The notes beneath the pieces are model-generated. The model worked only from the letters and a program-made list of their open reading frames with translations. It did no database searches and was not told the origin of the DNA. A DNA stretch of 31,212 nucleotides from JBMNGW01 sp050950025 (GTDB lineage: Bacteria > Spirochaetota > Spirochaetia > Sphaerochaetales > Sphaerochaetaceae). This document shows, one piece after another, positions 15,844-22,852 of this stretch; positions within the stretch are counted from its first letter, which is position 1, and every line of letters begins with the position of its first letter. The stretch spans positions 1 to 31,212 of the forward strand of contig JBMNGW010000015.1 in assembly GCA_050950025.1 (NCBI GenBank), given 5' to 3'. The position numbers and the translations under genes are program-made.

Positions 15844-17199
15844 ATGAACGACTGTATCACTATTGCCCATCGACTGCCAAGCTTCTGTGTCACCGAAGAT
15901 CCTCAAATACGACTATGTACTGATGGAAGTCGAATGTTTCGGACCAAGGGAGATATAGTCAGTGATATCGAATATGTTTGCCCTGAGTGTGGCAGTGAAG
16001 TACACCTACACGCTTACGAAACAGTGTTCTTGAGGGATATACCAATATTAACTGTGCCTCACATGCTAGAGGTGCGCTACAAACGATACCGATGCAAGAG
16101 TTGTCAGTTTGAAATACGTGAAGATATTCCATTCAAACTTAAGGAGCACTTCATTACTGAACGCTGTGCCCGTTTAGTGCTGTACTATCTATCCTTTGGA
16201 ATGACCAATAAGGCAGTACATCGGTTATTAGGTCTGAATGTTCATCTCATCAAGGAAATAGAAAAATCTCACCTAAAGAAATTGTTTGACGCTGCTGTGT
16301 TACGACCATCGCGCTACATTGCTATAGACGAAATCAGCATTCATAGCCATCACCGTTATGCTACCGTAGTTATTGATTTAGAAAGTGGTCATGTTCTTTT
16401 CTGTGAGGCTGGTAAGAAGAAAGACCAAGTATATAATTTTATTCGATTTGTGGGAAAGAAATGGCTCAAAGGCGTTGTCGCAGTATCGATGGATATGAAT
16501 GCTCAATATGCATCAGCATTCAAAGAGGCCGCTCCACACATAGATATCGTCTATGATTGTTTCCACATGATTAAACTCTATGGTGATTCAGTGCTTACAT
16601 TGATGCGTCGAAGATTGCAGAAAAAAGCCTTAGAGGATAACGATCGAACTACATACGACACTCTCAAAGGTGGGCGCTTCATTTTGCTGAGTACAAAACA
16701 GACTATTAAAGAAAAAGACCTCAAAGCAAGAAAAAACAATCGTCAGCTGAGTCAAGAATATGAGAGCAAGGGCCTTGATTTACCCCCAGGTAAACGTAAA
16801 AGACGAATTGATAATGAACTGAGACTCAAACGGCTAATGGAGATCAATAGAGACCTTAACACTGCGTACGTGTTGCTAGAGCAATTCAGGCTTGCTTATC
16901 AAGTGGATGATAAAGATGAATTACAGCAGGGGATGCAGCTGTGGTGTTCTGTTGCTCGTAAATCCAAAATACCTGAGCTCATACGCTTTGCCCAAACAAT
17001 TGAGCGACATATGGAGGGCATTACTAATCATGCTAAGCATCCTATAAGTTCTGGGAAACTTGAGGGGGTAAACAATTTAGCAAAGGTAATCAAACGAAAT
17101 GCTTATGGCTTTGTAGACGATGAATACTTTTTCCTAAAGCTTAAACAAGCTTCAAGAAGACCTTACTACAAACCTAAATCCCCCAGATTTTTGCACTGA
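15844..17199 (+). CDS. ISL3-family transposase
   Basis: This 451-residue DDE transposase moves the surrounding element. The N-terminal zinc finger has Cys46/Cys49 (CPEC) and Cys84/Cys87 (CKSC), followed by a helix-turn-helix region (about 105-140). The catalytic domain carries Asp162 (AIDEIS), Asp217 (VSMDMN) and Glu407 (SSGKLEGVNN), the classical ISL3 spacing with an inserted helical region before the glutamate. All appear intact and the frame is unbroken, so the element may be active. The ATG follows AAGGAAGAG. The stop is inside the right inverted repeat, only 3 bases from the element end, which is common for compact IS elements. Confidence 0.95.
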   Translation: MNDCITIAHRLPSFCVTEDPQIRLCTDGSRMFRTKGDIVSDIEYVCPECGSEVHLHAYETVFLRDIPILTVPHMLEVRYKRYRCKSCQFEIREDIPFKLKEHFITERCARLVLYYLSFGMTNKAVHRLLGLNVHLIKEIEKSHLKKLFDAAVLRPSRYIAIDEISIHSHHRYATVVIDLESGHVLFCEAGKKKDQVYNFIRFVGKKWLKGVVAVSMDMNAQYASAFKEAAPHIDIVYDCFHMIKLYGDSVLTLMRRRLQKKALEDNDRTTYDTLKGGRFILLSTKQTIKEKDLKARKNNRQLSQEYESKGLDLPPGKRKRRIDNELRLKRLMEINRDLNTAYVLLEQFRLAYQVDDKDELQQGMQLWCSVARKSKIPELIRFAQTIERHMEGITNHAKHPISSGKLEGVNNLAKVIKRNAYGFVDDEYFFLKLKQASRRPYYKPKSPRFLH

Positions 17200-17202
17200 G
17201 CC
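17181..17202 (-). repeat. Right terminal inverted repeat of the ISL3 element
   Basis: Read on the minus strand it begins GGCTCAGTGCAAAAATCTGG, the imperfect inverse of the left end. It overlaps the last codons of the transposase gene. Confidence 0.8.
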
Positions 17203-17437
17203 ATTAAAAAGACACACTTCAGGGTTGAAGTACTTCTGGTGGAGACATAATTCATGTTTTCTACTTTTTTTTTCTCATGGTTATAAATAAAATCTAAAGT
17301 CGTTACCACCAATGTACCATGGATTTCGAAGAATTTCATTAAAATTAGCAAATTCTTCCTTATAAGGGTAGAAATATGAGAATTATTGCTATTTCATTTT
17401 ATAATGAGGAGTTAATATCTATTATAAAGACATGAGA
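17203..17437. other. AT-rich intergenic stretch beyond the IS
   Basis: No supported gene. It holds a 9-base T run near 17264-17272 and a small GAAGTACTTC palindrome near 17225. I find no remnant of an interrupted gene and no convincing terminator for the minus-strand gene that ends at 17438. Confidence 0.6.
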
Positions 17438-17851
17438 TTACTCTTGTTGCAATACCCAGATAGCAGAGTGCCCTTTTCCATCCCCCCGACAAGGCGGGAA
17501 ACGCTTGCCTTCTTCCATGTCAACTGTTTTATCATCATGTTCGCTGCAGACATACGTTCCACTTTGTGTGCACACTGAACCGGTTCTGGTAGCTGTGGCC
17601 TCTTGCTCATCTTTTGAAGCTACCGCCTTTTTGCTTCCGCACTGTTTTAGTGCATCACATAGGCTTATGGTGTTTTTAGTCAAAAAGGTGCGCCATAAAA
17701 GATACACGACAATAATGTAGACAACGATGAGCACTATGTTAAATAGTGCTGCCGATCCAGATCCGACTGTATTAGCAATAATCAAAGCAACAATAAGAAT
17801 AAGTGTCAGTATTCCAGTATAAACAAGAATTTTCCGAACTGCTTGTTTCAT
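17438..17851 (-). CDS. Small membrane protein with two TM segments and YjzC-like C-terminal domain
   Basis: The 137-residue protein has two hydrophobic helices (about 8-27 and 35-54) and a hydrophilic tail. The last 45 residues follow a pattern I recall from YjzC-like and related zinc-ribbon-like domains: SGTYVC, then an acidic stretch, GKRFPPC and GHSAIW. Candidate metal ligands are Cys94, Cys102 and Cys121, with His105 and His128 nearby. Two more cysteines (65, 71) lie in the linker. A membrane-tethered small-domain protein is a fair description; no function is known to me. The ATG is preceded by GGAGG at good spacing. It is likely transcribed alone, because two hairpins separate it from the upstream 5'-nucleotidase gene. 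Confidence 0.75.
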   Translation of the reverse strand: MKQAVRKILVYTGILTLILIVALIIANTVGSGSAALFNIVLIVVYIIVVYLLWRTFLTKNTISLCDALKQCGSKKAVASKDEQEATATRTGSVCTQSGTYVCSEHDDKTVDMEEGKRFPPCRGDGKGHSAIWVLQQE

Positions 17852-17892
17852 GAAATTACGCCTCCTTCAGATACTACCGTAAGCAATCGATA

Positions 17893-17921
17893 TCGATATT
17901 GCACTTGCCTCAGGGTGCCAA
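17893..17921 (-). promoter_or_regulatory. Candidate promoter for the two-TM protein gene
   Basis: On the minus strand TTGGCA (17921-17916), a 17-base spacer and TATCGA (17898-17893). The -10 lies in a 12-bp palindrome ATCGATATCGAT, which could be a regulator site. Moderate to weak match. Confidence 0.35.
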
Positions 17922-17946
17922 CATGGTATGAAGAATAAAAGAGGAA

Positions 17947-17980
17947 CCCCGTCCTTTTATCATACTCCATAAAAGAGGGG
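17947..17980 (-). terminator. Second hairpin downstream of the 5'-nucleotidase
   Basis: On the minus strand CCCC-T-CTTTTAT pairs with ATAAAAG-GAC-GGGG, a bulged stem, followed by a pyrimidine-rich stretch TTCCTCTTTTATT. It probably backs up the first terminator. Confidence 0.45.
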
Positions 17981-17984
17981 AATA

Positions 17985-18020
17985 CAAACATAACAGAAGC
18001 CGCCCCTGTTCGGGGCGGCT
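17985..18020 (-). terminator. Terminator of the 5'-nucleotidase gene
   Basis: A perfect 9-bp GC-rich stem AGCCGCCCC/GGGGCGGCT with a 5-base loop (17998-18020), followed on the minus strand by TTCTGTTATGTTT. The U-tract is imperfect, but position and stem strength fit an intrinsic terminator. Confidence 0.7.
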
Positions 18021-18042
18021 GGAAAAGGACCTTTTAAGAGAA

Positions 18043-20715
18043 TTATCTCTTGTTATGCTTCACCATATAATCGGTGAGAACTTCATCAAGACCTCTGCCG
18101 TACATGACGATCGGCTTATCGAGCATGGTGTACCCATCTCCGCCGGCAGCCATGAAATCGTTAGTGGCAAGCTTGTAAGTGGCATTTCTGTCAACAGCTT
18201 TGCCGCCAACCAGCAGTCTCTTAATCCTGTTACCAGGTTCGGAGAAGCGGCTATAGACAATCGAAAGGTTGGCAGTTTGCGGGAAGCCACCATTGGTCTC
18301 AGGAAGTACTGAGTACCCCCACTCAATGGCGTCATACAGCTCTTGCCCGGTGACTTCTATCATTGCAACAGTGTTGTTAAACGGAAGGACTGTAATGATG
18401 TCTCCCCGAGTTACATCTCCGGCGGCAATAGAGGCGCGAATGCCTCCACCGTTGGTCAATGCCACATCGGCTCCTGTTGCTTCAATCATAGCCTGAGCAA
18501 TCATGGTACCAAGGTTTGTCGGCCGTGTGCGGGCTAACTCTCTTTCACCTTCCAATCTAATCGGAGTGTAAGCTACAACCTCTTTGGTCAAATCTTCCAA
18601 TTGAGATTTCTGACTATTGATGTAAGCCACAACTTCCGGATCATCGGGCACGGATGTGATTCCGACCGATTTAGCCAAATCGCTAGTCGACGGATCGAGA
18701 ATTTCAGAAGCGGGAATCAGGAAGGCGTGTTGGCCAACGACCTTGTCGTTGAGCACATCAACTTCAACAACTCCGATATTCTTCATGTACTCGCCAGTCG
18801 AAACAATCAGTGTATTGCCTACCTGAAGTCCGTTTTCAAGAACCGTATGGCTGTGACCGTCAACAATGAGGTCAATGCCGTTAAGATTCTGAGCAACAAA
18901 CCTACTGGTAATGCCGTACGAGCCATCCTCATCCAACCCAAGGTGGGCTAACAGGATGACGAAATCTGACTGCCTTCTTACTTCATCAACAAGAGCCTGG
19001 GCTCCGTAGATGACCTCATCAGACATAAAGGAGAGACCTTGGACATTCTTCGGATGGGTTTTGGTCAATGTATCGGGGGTAGTTGCTCCAATGACACCGA
19101 CTTTAAAACCGTCAAAATCGTAAATCTGGTAAGGCTGGAAGACCATATTGCCGTTCTCATCAAGCACGTTGGCCGCCAATACACGCAAATTAGAGTATTG
19201 CTGGGCTAACTGAGCTGCTTCAATGAGGCGCTCCTTACCGTAGTTAAAATCATGGTTTCCGGGAACCACTGCGTTATAACCAAGCATATCAAGAAGTACT
19301 GCACTCGTTTCGCCTTCAAACAGATTAGTCAAAAGCGTCCCATGCGATACATCCCCGGCATCAAGGACCAGATATTTATCGGTTACTTCTCTTCCCATCT
19401 TCAGCAAGGTTGCCAGCTTGGCATACCCAACGCCCTCATCAGCTTCTATGCGACCGTGGACGTCGTTAGTATGAACTACGTAGAATTTAAAATCTTTGCT
19501 GGAAGGAACAACGGGAGCTACAACTGCAGGCTCAGCAGGTTTAGCAACTTCAACAGGAACTGCTGTAACCTTCGCATATTCAGCTTTCACTCCGGAAATG
19601 TACGCTGCCACATCAGAGTCAGCAGGGACATACTCTATACCAGCCCATCGGGCCAATTCAGAGCGCTCAGGTGCATTCACATCCGATGCACTAATGCGAA
19701 TCGGGGTAATTGCAGTGGCTTTGTTACCAACCACATGCACTTCTACCACTCCCACACTGGAAAGCTTCTTCGTAGCATTGACTATTACTGTAGAGCCAAC
19801 TCGTTTGCCACCGGCTGGGGCATTAGCCTGCTCACCGTCAATAATCAAATCAATACCGTTAATGTTCTGTGCAATCACTTCACTGGTAATGCCATCAACA
19901 TTACCTATGTTGCCCAACAGCACGACAAAGTCGGCTACCTGGCGAATCTGGTCAACTGCATACTGAGCATTAGCAACAACATCACTGCTAAGGAAGGTCA
20001 ACCCTTGTGTGTTAGCAGGCGGAGCACTGAGGCCGGCTACTGCAACAACAAAACCGTTAAAGCTGTACAGCTGATAAGGCTGGAAGACCCATTCACCGCG
20101 CGGGTTAAGGACGTTGGCACTTAAGACCTTCAGATCAGTTAACCCTTCAGATAACCGAGAAGCTTCTATTAAGTACTCTGCTCCATAGGCAAAATCGGCC
20201 GGTCCGGGTGCTACGGCATCATAGCCAAGCATATCCAGCAGCATCGCTGCAGGCTCTCCGGCAAACTTTTCAACTTCGGCACTGCCACTGGCTACATTAC
20301 CTGCATCCAAAAGCAGTGTTTTGTCGGTCAATGAGCGGCCAAAATTCACTCCTGTCGCCAGACGGGCATATCCTATGCCATCATCCAAGGCGCCAAGGGC
20401 GTCATTGGTGTGAGCGATGTAGAGGTCGAACTCGGTGAACCGATCGTCCGACTTTACAATCACCTCTTCCGGCAGAGCCCTGCCTTCAACTTCTTCAGCT
20501 ATGAAGACCGGCAGTTCTGGAGTCGGTACTTCTTCGACCGGCTTCACCACTTCAGGTTCAGCAGCCACCGGGGGCGCTGGCGGAGTCACGGGCTCAACGA
20601 TAGGTGCTACGGGTTCCATTACCTCCACTTTCGCCGTTGTGGCACAACTGATCAATGCGAAAGCGACCAACGCAACCAATAGGACCGTGATAAGACTTCT
20701 TGAAAGACGTTTCAC
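18043..20715 (-). CDS. Lipoprotein 5'-nucleotidase with a degenerate duplicated metallophosphatase domain
   Basis: This 890-residue envelope protein has a lipoprotein signal (lipobox LISC, Cys24) and a Pro/Val/Glu-rich linker (about 30-80). Two homologous metallophosphatase domains follow. The second (about 408-680) has the active motifs HTNDVHG (415-421), LDAGD (451-455), GNHDF (486-490), AHLG (590-593) and GHSHT (620-624). In the first (about 95-345) these have become HTNDALG, LDAGN, GPADF, GNIG and GEQAN, so it should bind no metals. The 5'-nucleotidase C-terminal domain (about 712-880) has the substrate motif TNGGGIR and NDFMAAGGDGY. The GTG start follows AGAGGAGG. It probably dephosphorylates nucleotides outside the cytoplasm for scavenging. 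It is monocistronic. Confidence 0.95.
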   Translation of the reverse strand: MKRLSRSLITVLLVALVAFALISCATTAKVEVMEPVAPIVEPVTPPAPPVAAEPEVVKPVEEVPTPELPVFIAEEVEGRALPEEVIVKSDDRFTEFDLYIAHTNDALGALDDGIGYARLATGVNFGRSLTDKTLLLDAGNVASGSAEVEKFAGEPAAMLLDMLGYDAVAPGPADFAYGAEYLIEASRLSEGLTDLKVLSANVLNPRGEWVFQPYQLYSFNGFVVAVAGLSAPPANTQGLTFLSSDVVANAQYAVDQIRQVADFVVLLGNIGNVDGITSEVIAQNINGIDLIIDGEQANAPAGGKRVGSTVIVNATKKLSSVGVVEVHVVGNKATAITPIRISASDVNAPERSELARWAGIEYVPADSDVAAYISGVKAEYAKVTAVPVEVAKPAEPAVVAPVVPSSKDFKFYVVHTNDVHGRIEADEGVGYAKLATLLKMGREVTDKYLVLDAGDVSHGTLLTNLFEGETSAVLLDMLGYNAVVPGNHDFNYGKERLIEAAQLAQQYSNLRVLAANVLDENGNMVFQPYQIYDFDGFKVGVIGATTPDTLTKTHPKNVQGLSFMSDEVIYGAQALVDEVRRQSDFVILLAHLGLDEDGSYGITSRFVAQNLNGIDLIVDGHSHTVLENGLQVGNTLIVSTGEYMKNIGVVEVDVLNDKVVGQHAFLIPASEILDPSTSDLAKSVGITSVPDDPEVVAYINSQKSQLEDLTKEVVAYTPIRLEGERELARTRPTNLGTMIAQAMIEATGADVALTNGGGIRASIAAGDVTRGDIITVLPFNNTVAMIEVTGQELYDAIEWGYSVLPETNGGFPQTANLSIVYSRFSEPGNRIKRLLVGGKAVDRNATYKLATNDFMAAGGDGYTMLDKPIVMYGRGLDEVLTDYMVKHNKR

Positions 20716-20844
20716 GTGTTTCCTCCTCTGGACATTCGTAATCGGTACAATACACTGAACACTATAACATAATCTGACAGAAATCGATACATGAAATTAT
20801 TCTTTTGGGCCGCCTTTGGTTGAAGACTCCCAATTTGCTGAAAG

Positions 20845-20876
20845 GAAAAAAAGCCCACGCATTTATGGCATGGACT
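20845..20876 (-). terminator. Terminator of the 56-residue basic protein gene
   Basis: On the minus strand AGTCCATGC (20876-20868) pairs with GCGTGGGCT (20860-20852) over a 7-base loop, followed at once by a run of seven U. It is a textbook intrinsic terminator just after the small gene. Confidence 0.85.
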
Positions 20877-20899
20877 CTCTTTCATTTTTGATTCAATTC

Positions 20900-21070
20900 T
20901 TACATCAAATCCTTCGGTTTTCTGGCAGTATTGCCGCTTTTTTCACAATAAGCGACGTGGCGAAGCTTGCCGTTCTCAAATACCGATTTCATCTTGATTG
21001 TACCGCCCCAGCGGCTTGTCAGCACTTTGTCTGCACCGCGGCGAGCGTTTTTTGATACTGCACCAGCCAT
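20900..21070 (-). CDS. Small basic protein (56 residues), unknown
   Basis: This short frame has complete gene signals. The start ATG (21070) follows GGAGGG with about 8 bases of spacing. A strong promoter lies upstream (21144-21116) and an excellent terminator downstream. The product starts MAGAVSKNARRGADKVL and contains SRWGGTIKMKSVFENGK, one Cys (42) and a basic C-terminal region ending KPKDLM. Lys/Arg make up about a quarter of residues, which suggests an RNA- or ribosome-binding protein. I do not recognise it as a known ribosomal protein. It has no signal peptide or membrane segment. The monocistronic arrangement with strong signals suggests high expression. Confidence 0.75.
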   Translation of the reverse strand: MAGAVSKNARRGADKVLTSRWGGTIKMKSVFENGKLRHVAYCEKSGNTARKPKDLM

Positions 21071-21115
21071 ATCATTATCCCTCCATCTTAATCATACTAC
21101 TTAGAATCCTTGCCC

Positions 21116-21144
21116 AATATAGCAAAACATTATCTGTTGGTCAA
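21116..21144 (-). promoter_or_regulatory. Strong promoter of the small basic protein gene
   Basis: On the minus strand TTGACC (21144-21139), a 17-base spacer and TATATT (21121-21116) with extended -10 TGC directly before it. The start is expected near 21109, giving a leader of about 38 bases with a GGAGGG ribosome site. Confidence 0.75.
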
Positions 21145-21161
21145 AGGGCTTAGCCCTTTTT
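21143..21161. repeat. Palindrome between divergent promoters
   Basis: AAAGGGC and GCCCTTT flank a TTA loop, followed on the plus strand by TT. It lies between the -35 elements of yidD and the small basic gene, touching the latter. It could be an operator or a weak plus-strand terminator. Confidence 0.5.
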
Positions 21162-21171
21162 ATGGCAAATA

Positions 21172-21200
21172 TTGTAAAAAAAAGAAGTTTGCCCTACACT
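21172..21200 (+). promoter_or_regulatory. yidD promoter, apparently leaderless
   Basis: TTGTAA (21172-21177), a 17-base spacer and TACACT (21195-21200), then six bases (AGCGTC) before the ATG at 21207. The transcription start should fall on the start codon. There is no ribosome site. Confidence 0.5.
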
Positions 21201-21206
21201 AGCGTC

Positions 21207-21509
21207 ATGAAACGTCCTTTGGAAATTCTGCGAGAGGCTTACTTACTACCTACTCACCTCTATCGATTGCTGATTTCACCGTGGATTCCCCGCTCCTGCA
21301 TCTATACTCCTTCGTGCAGTGCTTATATGATCGCCTCAGTCCGTTCATTTGGTATTTTCAAAGGGACACTGCTGGGGTTGGCTCGCATCGGACGGTGCCA
21401 CCGCCTTTTTATGGGTGGCAGCGACCCACTTCCTACCGAGTTTTCCTGCTCAGCTTTAACAACCCCTTACACTATTTTCCGTCGCCGAAAAAAACAATCG
21501 AATCACTGA
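21207..21509 (+). CDS. yidD: Membrane protein insertion efficiency factor YidD
   Basis: YidD is a small amphipathic protein thought to aid YidC-mediated membrane insertion. The 100-residue product has the family pattern: LYRLLISPWIP, the cysteine motif CIYTPSCSAY (31-40), a GIFKGTLLGLARIGRCH stretch and GGSDPLP. The ATG at 21207 is chosen because the family normally begins here and a promoter occupies the bases just upstream; an in-frame ATG at 21162 would lie inside that promoter. No ribosome site precedes 21207. In many bacteria yidD sits with rnpA and rpmH; here it stands alone, divergent from a small basic protein gene. Its 3' end overlaps udk by 7 bp. Confidence 0.92.
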   Translation: MKRPLEILREAYLLPTHLYRLLISPWIPRSCIYTPSCSAYMIASVRSFGIFKGTLLGLARIGRCHRLFMGGSDPLPTEFSCSALTTPYTIFRRRKKQSNH

Positions 21510-22114
21510 TTTACAATATCTTTGACAAATGTGATAAGCACTTTCAAGGCGCTATCATTGTGCCCCCCTTCGGGCACAATGAGATCAGCATACTGCTTGG
21601 TGGGCTCAATGAAAGAAAAATGGCCCGGTCTGACAACTTCCATATATTGAGTGACAACTGAATCGACTGTCCTGCCGCGCTCGGTAATATCGCGATTAAG
21701 CCGTCGAATAAAACGGATATCATCCGGAGTATCGACATAGAGCTTCAAATCAAGGAGATCTCTAATCCTCTGATCATGTAAAATCATCAACCCTTCAATG
21801 ATAACCAGCGGATGGGGGTTCACGGTAATTGTCTCTTCTTTGCGACGATGATGGACAAAATCATACTGCGGCATCTCAATTGGCTTACAGGCCTTCAGCA
21901 AACTCAAATGCTCCACTAACAAATGCGTATCAAAGGCATCGGGATGATCAAAATTATAGGCAGTAATATTCTCGTTGCTGACAAATTCAGCCGAATGATA
22001 ATAATTGTCCTGCGGAATGAAAACAAAATCGGCAATGACTTCCCCGATTTTTCTCACGATAGTCGATTTGCCCGACCCCGAGCCTCCCGTAATGCCGATG
22101 ATCCGAACGTCCAT
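21503..22114 (-). CDS. udk: Uridine kinase
   Basis: Udk phosphorylates uridine and cytidine with ATP or GTP in pyrimidine salvage. The 203-residue product has Walker A GGSGSGKST (10-18), the nucleoside-binding region DNYYHSAE and NFDHPDAFD, YDFVHHRRKEE, and VIIEGLMIL at the second nucleotide motif. The ATG at 22114 is preceded by AAGGAAGAGG, and the family N-terminus MDVRIIGITGG starts here; the open frame upstream (to 22180) overlaps the preceding gene and lacks homology. It is the last gene of a three-gene set with 13 bp to the preceding gene. Salvage by Udk complements the extracytoplasmic 5'-nucleotidase encoded nearby, though they are not co-transcribed. Confidence 0.93.
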   Translation of the reverse strand: MDVRIIGITGGSGSGKSTIVRKIGEVIADFVFIPQDNYYHSAEFVSNENITAYNFDHPDAFDTHLLVEHLSLLKACKPIEMPQYDFVHHRRKEETITVNPHPLVIIEGLMILHDQRIRDLLDLKLYVDTPDDIRFIRRLNRDITERGRTVDSVVTQYMEVVRPGHFSFIEPTKQYADLIVPEGGHNDSALKVLITFVKDIVNQ

Positions 22115-22127
22115 ACCCTCTTCCTTT

Positions 22128-22514
22128 TTACCGACCGCTAAGCATACTTTGCACCGCCCATCCAAGCATTGTATCGGCAATTACCACATACCAACGCTTG
22201 CCCAATAAATGGGGCGGTAACCTGTTATCTTTAGAAGGAGCATCGTAGATATCATGATAACCGTTAGGCGGTTGCTGGGGAAAAAGAATTTTATGAATCA
22301 CCGTTTGATCTGGAAGCAGACACCACGATTCCCAAAAAAAATCTCCTTCAGCATTAGCAGGGGGAATAGCATGCAAGCACAGCGTTGGATTCTGAGCAAT
22401 TACATGCCATGAAAACCCCTTATACCCGGAGATGGAGGCAAGAGAATCAGGAAACAACATCCGCAACGATAATCCCATATGTGAAAGAGCTTGCGCCACT
22501 TCTTTTTGTACCAT
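22128..22514 (-). CDS. Unknown protein (128 residues)
   Basis: I do not recognise this protein. It has no signal peptide. Hydrophobic and aromatic residues are spread evenly (for example GFSWHVIAQNPTLCLHAIPP and KRWYVVIADTMLGW), suggesting a compact soluble domain. It is held between a coiled-coil protein gene (9-bp gap) and udk (13-bp gap) on the same strand, so the three are one transcript. The ATG has only a distant ribosome site (GAGAGG about 14 bases upstream), so it may depend on translational coupling with the preceding gene. Function is unknown. Confidence 0.65.
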   Translation of the reverse strand: MVQKEVAQALSHMGLSLRMLFPDSLASISGYKGFSWHVIAQNPTLCLHAIPPANAEGDFFWESWCLLPDQTVIHKILFPQQPPNGYHDIYDAPSKDNRLPPHLLGKRWYVVIADTMLGWAVQSMLSGR

Positions 22515-22523
22515 CGGTGTAGA

Positions 22524-22808
22524 TTAGCCTCTCATTCTTCGCAATCGCCGGGCACGATGTTTTAGACGACTTAAGCGAATATCCAAATGTCTGAGAGAAA
22601 TAACCATGTTGGAAATCTCCCGCTTTAGATGCTCTGTTTCTAAAACCAACGCCATAGAAGGCCCCTCAGGTTCAACCCTCTTAGCTAAATCAAACAACTG
22701 CTGTTGCATCTTTTGTTGCTCTTGGCGCTTAGCGGCAATCTCTTGTTCCAAAGAGAGGATTTCGGCTCTTCTTCTGGCATCCGATTTGCTAAGAACTTCC
22801 TCAATCAT
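22524..22808 (-). CDS. Small coiled-coil protein of unknown function
   Basis: The 94-residue product is almost wholly helical and highly charged. Heptad-like stretches run through residues 12-44 (ARRRAEILSLEQEIAAKRQ and on) and 55-85. The C-terminus is strongly basic (LKHRARRLRRMRG), suggesting contact with nucleic acid or ribosome. It lacks signal and membrane segments. The ATG follows AGGAGAG with good spacing, and an extended -10 promoter lies just upstream. It is the first gene of the set ending in udk. I cannot assign a family or a function. Confidence 0.7.
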   Translation of the reverse strand: MIEEVLSKSDARRRAEILSLEQEIAAKRQEQQKMQQQLFDLAKRVEPEGPSMALVLETEHLKREISNMVISLRHLDIRLSRLKHRARRLRRMRG

Positions 22809-22829
22809 TGCTGTTCTCTCCTAAAAAGA

Positions 22830-22838
22830 AGTATAGCA
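22830..22838 (-). promoter_or_regulatory. Extended -10 promoter of the coiled-coil/udk operon
   Basis: On the minus strand TGC precedes TATACT (22835-22830). The -35 is poor. The start near 22823 gives a short leader carrying AGGAGAG. It lies 15-20 bases past the stop of the sugar epimerase gene, so the udk set can be transcribed apart from the sugar operon. Confidence 0.5.
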
Positions 22839-22852
22839 TAACAAAAGGAGAT

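Larger units (their letters stand above)
15738..17202 (+). mobile_element. ISL3-family insertion sequence (1465 bp)
   Basis: A single intact transposase gene is bounded by imperfect terminal inverted repeats beginning GGCTCAGTG. The ends match at about 17 of the first 22 positions. ISL3 elements normally duplicate 8 bp of target. Here the flanks ATTTCTTA (left) and ATTAAAAA (right) are not a duplication. The element lies directly after the tRNA-Asn terminator, so no gene is visibly interrupted on the left. Confidence 0.88.

Noticed and set aside
17166..17351. Minus-strand frame of 61 codons spanning the IS right end
   Set aside because: It reads across the terminal inverted repeat into the transposase gene, has no ribosome site and shows no domain.
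19252..20124. Plus-strand frame of 290 codons opposite the 5'-nucleotidase
   Set aside because: It is a shadow of the first domain and interdomain region of a clear coding sequence, with no ribosome site or recognisable domain.
20716..20815. Promoter for the 5'-nucleotidase
   Set aside because: TATAGT and TATTGT occur upstream on the minus strand, but neither has a -35 at acceptable spacing, so I did not list one.
21162..21206. Upstream in-frame start for yidD
   Set aside because: The extra residues match nothing in the family, and the DNA there is occupied by the -35 and spacer of the proposed promoter.
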